Source: Bacteroidaceae bacterium
GTDB lineage: Bacteria > Bacteroidota > Bacteroidia > Bacteroidales > Bacteroidaceae
Reading direction: 5' to 3'
Length of the DNA: 8,342 nt
NCBI GenBank assembly: GCA_023227685.1
Contig: JALNVG010000105.1
Location: 1 to 8,342, forward strand
Part shown: positions 1-5,860 of the stretch, piece by piece
How the letters are laid out: each line of letters begins with the position of its first letter
Numbering within the stretch: position 1 is the stretch's first letter
Translations under genes and position numbers: made by a program
Notes under the pieces: generated by a model
Told to the model about the DNA's origin: nothing
What the model saw: only the letters and a program-made list of their open reading frames with translations
The model's database searches: none

Positions 1-89
1 AAGGCGCCTATATTAAATAATAGGTAGAGTACACCTGCTAAAATTACCAACCCGCCAAAAAAATACTTACCGAATGTTCTATTTTCCAT
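1..89 (-). CDS. LiaF/DUF5668-like membrane protein, N-terminal fragment
   Basis: Only the first 29 codons lie in the window; the gene runs off the left edge. The start is ATG at 89-87 (minus). The peptide begins MENRTFGKYFFGG and continues as a hydrophobic segment (about residues 10-25, LVILAGVLYLLF) ending in NIGA. The pattern GLxIxxxGxLxLLxNxG is typical of the first transmembrane helix of DUF5668/LiaF-type proteins, membrane proteins linked to cell-envelope stress sensing in other bacteria. That family assignment is inference from a short stretch, and another small membrane protein with a GG-hydrophobic start is possible. A good -33/-7 promoter lies just upstream (114-144). The gene is transcribed divergently from the SDR gene at 319. 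Confidence 0.6.
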   Translation of the reverse strand, partial: MENRTFGKYFFGGLVILAGVLYLLFNIGA

Positions 90-113
90 TTTTATATAAA
101 TTTGATTATGACA

Positions 114-144
114 CAAAGATAAGCGATACAATGTTTTGTTGCAA
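114..144 (-). promoter_or_regulatory. Bacteroides-type promoter for the left-edge membrane gene
   Basis: On the minus strand the -7 element TATCTTTG (121-114) matches TAnnTTTG exactly. A TTG at 144-142 sits 20 bases upstream, fitting the -33/-7 spacing of the Bacteroidales primary sigma factor. It points at the ATG at 89, about 25 bases downstream. Confidence 0.6.
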
Positions 145-228
145 TACTAATTCGGTAAATCATATATATAATATCGGTGAATGTAATATATAATCGATGT
201 ATTTATCTTAGAAATTCTGAGTGAAGTG

Positions 229-258
229 CTGTTTTTTCTGTTTTTATTTTTATATTTG
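229..258 (+). promoter_or_regulatory. Bacteroides-type promoter for the SDR gene
   Basis: TATATTTG at 251-258 is an exact TAnnTTTG -7 box. A CTG at 229-231, 19 bases upstream, is a weak -33 match. The predicted leader to the ATG at 319 is about 55 bases. AAGGTG at 306-311 is a plausible ribosome binding site 7 bases before that ATG. Confidence 0.5.
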
Positions 259-318
259 TTAGTAGTATTGGTAAGAAAGTGTGAGATAGCATTTATTAAT
301 ATAATAAGGTGAATTAAA

Positions 319-1173
319 ATGAAAAAGAAAGTTTTATTGGCCGGAGCTACCGGTTATCTGGGAGGATATATTGCAGAAGAATTGATAGCTTCGGAGTATC
401 CTGTGCGATTGATCGTGAGAGATAAACATAAAGTGAAAGTTTCATCGGAACAGGCAGAGGTGATAGAAGCCGAAGTTACCCGTCCGGAAACGCTCAAAGG
501 GTTGTGCGACGGAGTGGATGTGGTAATCAGTTCTGTGGGTATTACGCGGCAACGAGACCATCTGACATATATGGATGTGGATTATCAGGCAAATGTGAAT
601 CTGATTGATGAGGCTAAGAGGAGTGGAGTGAAGAAGTTTATCTATGTATCCGTGCTTAATGGTAGGAAGCTGAGAAACCTCAAGATGTGTGATGCGAAAG
701 AAAAATTGGTGGATTACTTGATAGCCAGCGGACTGGATTATTGTATTATTCGCCCCAATGGTTTCTTTTCTGATATGGGCGATTTCTTGAGTATGGCCAA
801 AGGGGGCAGAGTGTATCTGTTTGGCGACGGGCACTACCGATTGAATCCAATTCACGGGGCAGACTTGTCCAAGGTGTGTGTAAATGCCATCAATTCTCAG
901 GAAAAAGAGATAAATGTAGGAGGGCCGGATCTGTTGACTCAAAACGAGATTGCTACCTTGGCGTTGAAGGCCTGCGGAAAGAAAATACATATTCTCCACA
1001 TTCCCGACAGTATAAGAAGGGCATCCTTGTTGTTGCTTAGAACTTTTACATCCTCTAAGACTTATGGTCCTTTAGAATTCTTTCTGACAACCATGATGAT
1101 GGAAATGGAAGCTCCTCAATATGGTACCCATCATTTGGCTGATTTTTTTAATCAAAAAACCTCCAAATTATAA
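319..1173 (+). CDS. Atypical SDR / NAD(P)-binding epimerase-like protein
   Basis: A 284-residue cytoplasmic protein with an N-terminal Rossmann fold. The dinucleotide-binding glycine motif GATGYLG is at residues 9-15, directly after strand one. Later elements fit the NmrA-like/atypical SDR group (SDR_a5 type): a strand ending FIYVSVLNG near residue 107, DAKEKLVDYLIASGLDY followed by IIRPNGFF near 125-150, and FGDGHYRLNPIHGADL near 168-183. The classical YxxxK catalytic pair is not evident, so many relatives act as NAD(P)-binding sensors or atypical reductases; the substrate cannot be told. The ATG has an AAGGTG site upstream and the gene carries its own promoter. No partner gene is adjacent: the neighbours are divergent or convergent. 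Confidence 0.88.
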   Translation: MKKKVLLAGATGYLGGYIAEELIASEYPVRLIVRDKHKVKVSSEQAEVIEAEVTRPETLKGLCDGVDVVISSVGITRQRDHLTYMDVDYQANVNLIDEAKRSGVKKFIYVSVLNGRKLRNLKMCDAKEKLVDYLIASGLDYCIIRPNGFFSDMGDFLSMAKGGRVYLFGDGHYRLNPIHGADLSKVCVNAINSQEKEINVGGPDLLTQNEIATLALKACGKKIHILHIPDSIRRASLLLLRTFTSSKTYGPLEFFLTTMMMEMEAPQYGTHHLADFFNQKTSKL

Positions 1174-1224
1174 GATTTCTGTTTGAAATAAAGAGTTCTG
1201 CTAACTTGAAAAAACGCCTTTATC

Positions 1225-1374
1225 TTATTTCTCTTTATCTTTTTGCGTATTAGACTCTTTGGTTTTCTGCGCTGAAGATTTAGGTCTTAATTTGCCTTGT
1301 TTACGCAATATTTCCATTGCTGCCTTTCTGGCCTGATACTTCTCGAATTGATCTTCTAAATAATTGTCTGCCAT
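1225..1374 (-). CDS. Small basic conserved-type protein, 49 aa
   Basis: ATG at 1374-1372 opens 49 codons ending in TAA at 1227-1225. The peptide starts MADNYLEDQFEKYQARKAA and ends in a lysine-rich tail (KTKESNTQKDKEK). The first half is charged and probably helical; the tail is likely disordered. Short Bacteroides proteins starting MADNYLE are, as I recall, common and sometimes carry the name 'dehydrogenase' without support; nothing here suggests an enzyme. A -7 box (TATCTTTG, 1407-1400) stands about 26 bases upstream of the start, which supports a real gene. It converges on the SDR gene with a 51-base gap. Function unknown. Confidence 0.7.
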   Translation of the reverse strand: MADNYLEDQFEKYQARKAAMEILRKQGKLRPKSSAQKTKESNTQKDKEK

Positions 1375-1399
1375 TTGTAATATGTGTAAATTATGAATG

Positions 1400-1407
1400 C
1401 AAAGATA
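1400..1407 (-). promoter_or_regulatory. -7 promoter box for the 49-aa gene
   Basis: On the minus strand this reads TATCTTTG, an exact TAnnTTTG element. A TTTC, rather than TTTG, lies about 20 bases further upstream, so the -33 element is weak. The start codon at 1374 is 26 bases downstream. Confidence 0.5.
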
Positions 1408-1427
1408 AATAATTTTTGTTAGAAGCG

Positions 1428-1457
1428 GAAACTATAAATTTATTAATCTATAGTTTC
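1428..1457. repeat. 9-bp inverted repeat
   Basis: GAAACTATA (1428-1436) and its exact complement TATAGTTTC (1449-1457) flank a 12-base AT-rich spacer. It lies about 20 bases upstream of the -7 box of the 49-aa gene on the minus strand, near the -33 position, so it could be an operator for that promoter. A transcribed hairpin is the alternative. Confidence 0.45.
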
Positions 1458-1577
1458 TGTTTCTATTTTCGTTTATGTTGGTTGGTTTTTCTTTTAATAT
1501 GACAAGCGTTTTAGGAGGATTTAATAAAAACTGTAAACTGAAATCGGCGAAAGATAAACTTGTATATGGACTTATAA

Positions 1578-1656
1578 TTTGCATAAGAAACAGATCACTT
1601 TTGCTATGCAAAAGTAGTACAATTGCATAGGAAACTTAAGGGTTTTGCTATGCAAA
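1578..1656. repeat. Array of four TTTGCATA-type sites, two 44-bp-spaced palindromic pairs
   Basis: Four copies of a 14-bp motif TTTGCATAGSAAAM alternate in direction: plus at 1578-1591, minus at 1599-1612, plus at 1622-1635 (first base A) and minus at 1643-1656. Like-oriented copies are exactly 44 bases apart. Each plus/minus pair can fold into a hairpin (TTTGCATA with TATGCAAA). The first minus copy is also the core of a perfect 8+3+8 palindrome, ACTTTTGC-TAT-GCAAAAGT (1597-1615). A minus-strand TACTTTTG, matching TAnnTTTG, overlaps that palindrome at 1616-1609. The layout suggests operator sites over a promoter, or tandem hairpins of a noncoding RNA. Confidence 0.65.
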
Positions 1657-1685
1657 TTGTTTTTTGTATTTGTTGATTTTTTATT

Positions 1686-1860
1686 CCATGGAAAAGGTCG
1701 ATTGTCTTGTGTCTTATCACTAAAGGTAGTTGACTGAAAATTTACTATCACGAATATGAGTTGTCTGTATCTCTTGTTATTTCTAAAAAACTTTGACTTT
1801 AAAATTATAAATGATCATTTATATTATAAGAATGAGGATATATTGCTGTCTTTTCCATGG
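1686..1860. repeat. 11-bp inverted repeat pair flanking 153 bases
   Basis: CCATGGAAAAG (1686-1696) and CTTTTCCATGG (1850-1860) are exact complements. The enclosed segment is AT-rich and holds no gene and no exact TAnnTTTG box, only near misses. Such a layout resembles short invertible segments of Bacteroides, but no invertase gene is present here and chance is a real alternative. Confidence 0.35.
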
Positions 1861-1883
1861 GTATTATACTTAATATCTAATAT

Positions 1884-2902
1884 CTATTTTTTATTCTTTT
1901 CTATTATTTTTCCCGCTCTCTTCTTGATGTCGTTTTTTAGTGATTGTGGCTTAAGTATTTCTATGTGGTCGGCATAGGATAATAATCTCGTTTCAAATTC
2001 GAAATTAGTAATTAATCTCAATTCTATAATCACGCTGTCATTTAACTTTTTGATAATCTTCTGTGTGGGATGAAAAGGTTTCGAATCAAGATCATTAAAT
2101 ACTCCGTTTTCAATCTTAAGTCGTATGGTTTCTAATTTTTTATTTGTTTCGGACGATACTCCGATAATATTGTAGAAAGAATCTGTGACATTCAAATCAT
2201 TATTTTCGATATAATTTTCATTGACAGTATGGTAACGAACTATGCGGTCAATCTGTAAATCTGTTAATAGATTATTTTTATTGTTTTCAGGGTTAAAGCC
2301 GAATAGGAACCATCGGTCGTTGTACTGTTTCAGAAAATAAGGATGGATAGTCATTCCTATTTCAGAATGTTCAAAATATTTATATGCTATGCGTAATACT
2401 TGGTGGTTTATTATAGCATTAAATAATGGAGAGAAATATTTTAGTTCTTTCAAGTCCGGATTTTCATCGAAGAATACTACAGTCTTGATATTATCATTAA
2501 GATGAGATGTCGTTTGGAAATGTACCAGCATATCGTTCAACCAGTCGAATTGAGGCAATCCGCTGAATCTGTTCAACATATAGATTGCTTCCTTCAACTG
2601 TTCTATTTCTGTAGTATTCAGCGGTTGTTTTTTAATCGAGTAATCTTTTGATTCGTAGCGATAATATACCCGCTGCCCGTTTCGTGTTTTCAATAGAGGA
2701 ATATCCCAACCGATCTCGCTTTGCATGAAGTTGATATCTTCGAATATTTGTCTGCGGCTCACTCCTGTATTGTATTCGGTATACTCATAGATTGCTGTAC
2801 TGACGCCTCAATTAAATCTTCGATGTAATATTTTCGTTCAAAATTACCGAAATATTTATCAAGAGTATGATATCTTATCTGAGCATGTTTATTGGTCGAC
2901 AC
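1884..2902 (-). pseudogene. WYL-domain transcriptional regulator, frameshifted
   Basis: The family is a Bacteroides-type regulator of about 340 residues with an N-terminal DNA-binding part and a WYL ligand-sensing domain. The reading frame starts at GTG 2902-2900 (VSTNKHAQIRYHTLDKYFGN, then YYIEDLIEA) and meets a stop at 2761-2759 after 47 codons. The rest continues in another frame (STAIYEYTEYNTGVSRRQIF) to 1884. Adding one base between 2802 and 2803 gives EACSTAIYEY and joins the two parts into a 339-residue protein, matching family length. The WYL core is intact: HPYFLKQYNDRWFLFG, with W-F-L, near residues 187-203 of the repaired protein, then LQIDRI. If the shift is real, no full regulator is made; the GTG at 2762 could yield only a form lacking the N-terminal region. 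A sequencing error is the alternative. Confidence 0.82.
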
Positions 2903-2927
2903 TTCTTTTCTTGTTTTAGATTTAGTA

Positions 2928-2935
2928 CAAAAATA
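2928..2935 (-). promoter_or_regulatory. -7 promoter box for the WYL gene
   Basis: The minus strand reads TATTTTTG, an exact TAnnTTTG match, 25 bases upstream of the GTG at 2902. No clear -33 TTTG stands at the usual spacing. Its presence supports GTG 2902 as the ancestral start. Confidence 0.4.
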
Positions 2936-3009
2936 ACTATTTCCAAATATCTATAACAGGATTGAGTAATTTATTTTTAATTGTGCAGATAGAGTGCACA
3001 AGAGTAAAA

Positions 3010-3017
3010 TATCTTTG
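3010..3017 (+). promoter_or_regulatory. -7 promoter box for the DUF4468 gene
   Basis: TATCTTTG is an exact TAnnTTTG match 32 bases before the ATG at 3050. No -33 TTTG is seen at 19-20 bases. It is divergent from the WYL promoter, about 75 bases away. Confidence 0.45.
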
Positions 3018-3049
3018 TTTCGTTATTGATACTAATAATTAAATAAAAC

Positions 3050-3757
3050 ATGAAAAAAACACTTATTGTTGCAGCCATTCTGCTTATTGGTTGTTATAGC
3101 AAAGCGGGTGCACAAATTGTTACAGCACAAGATTTTAAAGACTATGATTTAAGCACGTTTGATACAAATGGCGACGGTGAGGCCAGCTATGTTGAGGCTG
3201 CTTAGTTTATTAAGAATCTTTATGGGTTCGACAAGAATAATGCAATTATGAGAGTTACTATCGTTGATAGCCTCAACAAGTCTAAAGATCAGCTCTATAT
3301 TGCAGTCAATGATTGGTTTATTCGTTCATTTATCAATGGAAGGTCTATTATTCAGCTCAATGATAAGGAAGCAGGAGTGATTATTGGTAAAGGATATGTT
3401 AGAAATGTAGCTGAGCACGTTTTGTTTGCATCAAGTGCCAACGTTTCGGCATGGATAATTATTCGTGTTGACTTGAAGGACAATAAAATGAAGATTACTA
3501 CGACTATTCAAAAGTACGATATGAAGATAGGGACAGGTGTTATCGGGGCAATGAATACAGGATTGAATGGTACCCCGGATAGTAAAGATTTTGAGCGATG
3601 GTTGCCGCAGAACTATTTTCCGTTTGTAAAAAGAAGTTCCTATAAGAGGACTGCAGCTAAGGCTTTTGTGAATTGTCATATTTACTCACTCGTGCTTGCC
3701 GATAAATTGGCAGAAGCTGCCACCAATGGTATTACCGGAACGGAAGATAATTGGTAG
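3050..3757 (+). pseudogene. Secreted EF-hand / DUF4468 protein interrupted by in-frame TAG
   Basis: The frame opens at ATG 3050 with a signal peptide (MKKTLIVAAILLIGC). LIGC at residues 12-15 looks like a lipobox, although a signal peptidase I site after AGA at residue 21 is also possible. Residues 38-49, DTNGDGEASYVE, form a textbook 12-residue EF-hand calcium loop (D1, N3, D5, E12). A TAG at 3203-3205 (codon 52) then stops the frame, but the same frame stays open for 183 more codons. That part contains a DUF4468-like domain (TBP-like fold), with YIAVNDWFIRSF followed by LNDKEAGVIIGKGY. The TAG probably replaces CAG (AAQFIKNLYGF). Restart at ATG 3248 would give a 169-residue DUF4468 protein without export signal. 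The single lesion and otherwise clean frame suggest a recent mutation or stop readthrough. Confidence 0.8.
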
Positions 3758-3786
3758 AGTTTATACCTCTTTATGATTAGTGTTTT

Positions 3787-3829
3787 TTGAAGAAATATTT
3801 CTTTTGTAATCAGTATCAGTGATCTTCAA
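3787..3829 (+). terminator. Possible hairpin terminator after the DUF4468 gene
   Basis: TTGAAGA (3787-3793) pairs with TCTTCAA (3823-3829), which is followed by TTTT. The 29-base loop is long and the stem AT-rich. A 14-bp palindrome AAGAAATATTTCTT (3790-3803) overlaps the left arm and could form a competing stem. Placed 30 bases after the stop codon, it is a weak terminator candidate. Confidence 0.25.
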
Positions 3830-3843
3830 TTTTAAGAGGAACG

Positions 3844-3957
3844 ATGCTTCCAAATGAAGTGTTTGTTTCCCTTGTTCCGAGAGCTCCACTTGAGTTAAGT
3901 TGCGCCTATTTTATACTTTTTCCGTGTTATCTAATTCATATTAGGAACAATATTTAG
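3844..3957 (+). CDS. Doubtful 37-codon ORF
   Basis: ATG 3844 to TAG 3955-3957. AGAGGA lies at 3835-3840, four bases from the AGG core to the ATG, which is close but usable. The peptide starts MLPNEVFVSLVPRAPLELS and ends in a hydrophobic stretch (CAYFILFPCYLI). I do not recognise a family. The opposite strand of the same bases is open for 27 codons (QLNSSGALGTRETNTSFGS) without a start, and one strand may be a remnant of a former gene. Low confidence that either is translated. Confidence 0.18.
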   Translation: MLPNEVFVSLVPRAPLELSCAYFILFPCYLIHIRNNI

Positions 3958-4018
3958 TCATATAGCTATGTGACCAACATTTTTTTCTTTTGATATAGTT
4001 TATTTGATGCAAAATTAT

Positions 4019-4026
4019 TATTTTTG
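4019..4026 (+). promoter_or_regulatory. -7 promoter box for the SEC-C gene
   Basis: TATTTTTG is an exact TAnnTTTG match. It overlaps the TTG at 4024, the first possible start of the frame, which argues that translation begins later (ATG 4042 or 4051) on a very short leader. TTTG sequences at 3989 and 4003 are not at the standard -33 spacing. Confidence 0.45.
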
Positions 4027-4041
4027 TTTGCAGCTAAAATA

Positions 4042-5277
4042 ATGACGAATATGCTTAATTGGAAGTCAGACAAAATTCGCTCTTCAGTGAAATATGTTGA
4101 TACCTTAAAACTGAATACGAAAGACGGTTTAAGGGATATGGCGAAACTGCTGAAGGTTTCAATTCCTTCAAAGTTGAGAAAAGATGAGTATGCGATGGCT
4201 CTTGCAGAGGCTTTTCTATCCTTTCCGGAAAAATGGTTGACTCAGTTGACGCAGTATGAGTTGATTTTGCTCCGAAAGCTGGTGGATGCGGGTCCAGAGG
4301 CCTGTGTGGAGGAATCCGGCATATTTGCAGCAAATTCGTTGGAACCTTTGTCTATTGTGATAGTTTCCAATTATTCGGAAACGGAAGGTAAGGTGAGTTA
4401 TATGATCTGCGATGAATTGCGTGAAGCTATAGCGCCGTATATTGATAATGTCTTGTCTTCTAAAGAACAAACGGTTCGCTTCATCGTAGAGCAATATGCT
4501 TATGGTCTTGTAAATCTTTATGGTTTTCTTCCTTATTTGAAGGTACTGGAGCTACTGAATGAGTATTTGCAGGATTCGGTGACTAAAGCAGAAATTAGCA
4601 GGAGTATAGCGAGGTCTGCGCTAATAGAACGGTTCACCTTTGATCTGGTAGATATTTATAATTTAACTCTTTGTGTAGCATCTCCTTACTTGTTGGAGTC
4701 CGAAGAGTTGGAAGAAAAGTTGAGCGAGCATCTTGAAATAAAGGATCTGAAGCGTTTTTCTAAAAAGGAAGTGTTTGAAGCAGGAAGGATGCCTTCGCCT
4801 CACCTTCCTTGTGCAGGCTCGGACGAACTGAAAAAATATATGATGGCTCGTTTGGGATATGTGGAAGCGACGGCAGATAATGAACTTCAATATTTGTGGG
4901 TCAATATGCAAGAGGATGCAAACATTATGTCTGTTATCTCTTCCATCATTGGCGGCAAACTTTCTTCCAAGCAGGAAGTGCAAGAAGCTGTGGAACTTTT
5001 TATGAATTATTGCAACCAATGTCCCCGTTGGTTTTTGAAAGGGTATTCTTCTACAGAAGCCTTTGATTTGTTTGAAAAAGGCAAATTGTCAAAGAATCGT
5101 CCTCGTTTGGTAGCGGGTCCTAATATGAAAGCTGCCGGTATGGACATTACTCCTGAGATGCAGGCAGGCTTTGATGATATATTTTACAATTCTTTTTCCG
5201 AACAAAAGGTGGGGCGAAATGATCCTTGCCCTTGCGGAAGCGGAAAGAAATATAAAAACTGTTGTGGAAGGAATTAG
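4042..5277 (+). CDS. SEC-C motif protein with SAP/Rho-N-like N-terminus
   Basis: A 411-residue soluble protein if started at ATG 4042; ATG 4051 is equally possible, and TTG 4024 lies inside the -7 box. The C-terminus is a complete SEC-C motif, RNDPCPCGSGKKYKNCCG, with cysteines at about 396, 398, 407 and 408. In SecA and other proteins this zinc-binding motif mediates contacts with partners. Near residues 27-60, LRDMAKLLKVSIPSKLRKDE resembles the SAP/Rho-N helix-extended-helix fold seen in nucleic-acid-binding proteins; this is inference from pattern. The middle (about 65-390) is predicted mostly helical, with no membrane segments and no recognised catalytic motif. Monocistronic by context, between the DUF4468 pseudogene and a convergent XRE remnant. 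The biological role is unknown. Confidence 0.82.
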   Translation: MTNMLNWKSDKIRSSVKYVDTLKLNTKDGLRDMAKLLKVSIPSKLRKDEYAMALAEAFLSFPEKWLTQLTQYELILLRKLVDAGPEACVEESGIFAANSLEPLSIVIVSNYSETEGKVSYMICDELREAIAPYIDNVLSSKEQTVRFIVEQYAYGLVNLYGFLPYLKVLELLNEYLQDSVTKAEISRSIARSALIERFTFDLVDIYNLTLCVASPYLLESEELEEKLSEHLEIKDLKRFSKKEVFEAGRMPSPHLPCAGSDELKKYMMARLGYVEATADNELQYLWVNMQEDANIMSVISSIIGGKLSSKQEVQEAVELFMNYCNQCPRWFLKGYSSTEAFDLFEKGKLSKNRPRLVAGPNMKAAGMDITPEMQAGFDDIFYNSFSEQKVGRNDPCPCGSGKKYKNCCGRN

Positions 5278-5359
5278 TTCTTGTCTACTTTATAAATACT
5301 TATCCTCACTAGTGTCCGCTAAAAAAAATAAGAGTCAATTGCCTCCGGCTTTTCATCGC

Positions 5360-5665
5360 CTATCTCTTTTTAGATGCCCTTTCTCGTTGTTTCAGTTGTA
5401 AATCTTGTAATGCTTAGCCCATTGTATCTTCTTTCGCAAGCCATAGAATATCATCGTCTAGCTGCAAAGCATAAAATACCCTCAGATAAATGCCGATAGA
5501 TACTATGGGCAATCCTTTCTCTACTCTCGAAACAGTCTGTTCCGAGCAAGTGGCACGTTCTGCAACCTGAGCGATGCTCAAATTACGTCTGAGGCGAGCC
5601 AGCCAAATGCTTTCGGATTTTGATGGGCTTAATCTTTTGAAGCGCTTTATTTGTATTTCTTGAAG
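5360..5665 (-). pseudogene. HipB-like XRE regulator with internal stop and no start codon
   Basis: Translating the minus strand from 5665 gives an XRE helix-turn-helix of the HipB-like type: IWLARLRRNLSIAQVAERAT, then CSEQTVSRVEKG, VSIGIYLRVFYALQLDDDIL and LAKEDTMG. A TAA at 5416-5414 follows. Beyond it the same frame reads ALQDLQLKQRERASKKR and ends in TAG (5362-5360). The family normally continues MGxALQDL, so the TAA probably replaced a lysine codon. No ATG, GTG or TTG exists upstream of the HTH; the best candidate is ATA at 5656-5654, perhaps a mutated ATG. It overlaps the end of the 61-aa gene by 10 bases, so this may once have been the last gene of the ferritin operon. The HipA toxin gene that often follows such regulators is absent. 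Between this remnant and the SEC-C gene (5278-5359) I see no feature. Confidence 0.8.
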
Positions 5666-5832
5666 TTATATTTTTTTCTTAATTCTTCTTGTTCTTCAGG
5701 AGAGCATGAAGCAAAATAAGCTTTCCAACCCGGGCAGAAGTTGATGTGCCAACGCCATAATTTACCCAAGAATGACTTTGCATTCTTATCGTACCTTGCC
5801 TTTAACGAACAGTTATCACATTTTTGTTCCAT
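5647..5832 (-). CDS. Small four-cysteine protein, 61 aa
   Basis: ATG 5832 to TAA 5649-5647. The protein has an N-terminal CxxC (MEQKCDNCSLKARYD, C5 and C8), a tryptophan-rich core (GKLWRWHINFCPGWKAYF, C33), a further C43, and a charged helical tail ending NFKKYK. Four cysteines and two histidine/tryptophan clusters suggest a small metal- or Fe-S-binding protein; that is inference. Similar small proteins with an RWH-NFCPGWK core occur, as I recall, in other anaerobes, without assigned function. It is the last intact gene of the ferritin train, 28 bases after DUF5131. The gap holds a short AT hairpin (5842-5858). Confidence 0.75.
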   Translation of the reverse strand: MEQKCDNCSLKARYDKNAKSFLGKLWRWHINFCPGWKAYFASCSPEEQEELRKKYNFKKYK

Positions 5833-5860
5833 TGTTATACAAATTAATTCGGTTAATTAT

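Larger units (their letters stand above)
1375..1883. other. Gene-poor region with several inverted repeats
   Basis: About 500 AT-rich bases between the 49-aa gene and the 3' end of the WYL pseudogene contain no convincing CDS. They hold the 49-aa gene promoter (1400-1407), a 9-bp inverted repeat (1428-1457), the four-site palindromic array (1578-1656) and an 11-bp inverted-repeat pair (1686-1696 / 1850-1860). A 43-codon plus-strand frame (1499-1630) has no ribosome binding site and ends inside the array, so I do not call it. A small RNA or a decayed gene could lie here; the sequence alone does not decide. Confidence 0.6.

Noticed and set aside
442..999. 185-codon minus-strand frame
   Set aside because: It lies wholly antisense to the clear SDR gene and has no family features.
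1188..1238. 8-bp inverted repeat ATAAAGAG / CTCTTTAT between the convergent SDR and 49-aa genes as a terminator
   Set aside because: The 35-base loop and AT-rich arms make it too weak, and the right arm lies inside the 49-aa coding region.
1499..1630. 43-codon plus-strand frame starting MTSVLGGFNKN
   Set aside because: No ribosome binding site or promoter; it runs through the palindromic array and ends within it.
1756..1977. 73-codon hydrophobic plus-strand frame
   Set aside because: Its second half is antisense to the WYL gene's 3' end, it has no ribosome binding site, and its hydrophobicity follows from T-rich sequence.
4055..5019. Several minus-strand frames of 92-118 codons
   Set aside because: All are antisense shadows of the SEC-C gene.
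5171..5401. 76-codon plus-strand frame overlapping the SEC-C 3' end
   Set aside because: Frame-shifted shadow of SEC-C running into the antisense of the XRE remnant.
5842..5858. AATTAA-TTCGG-TTAATT hairpin between DUF5131 and the 61-aa gene as a terminator
   Set aside because: Only six AT pairs with no T-run after it; unlikely to stop transcription.
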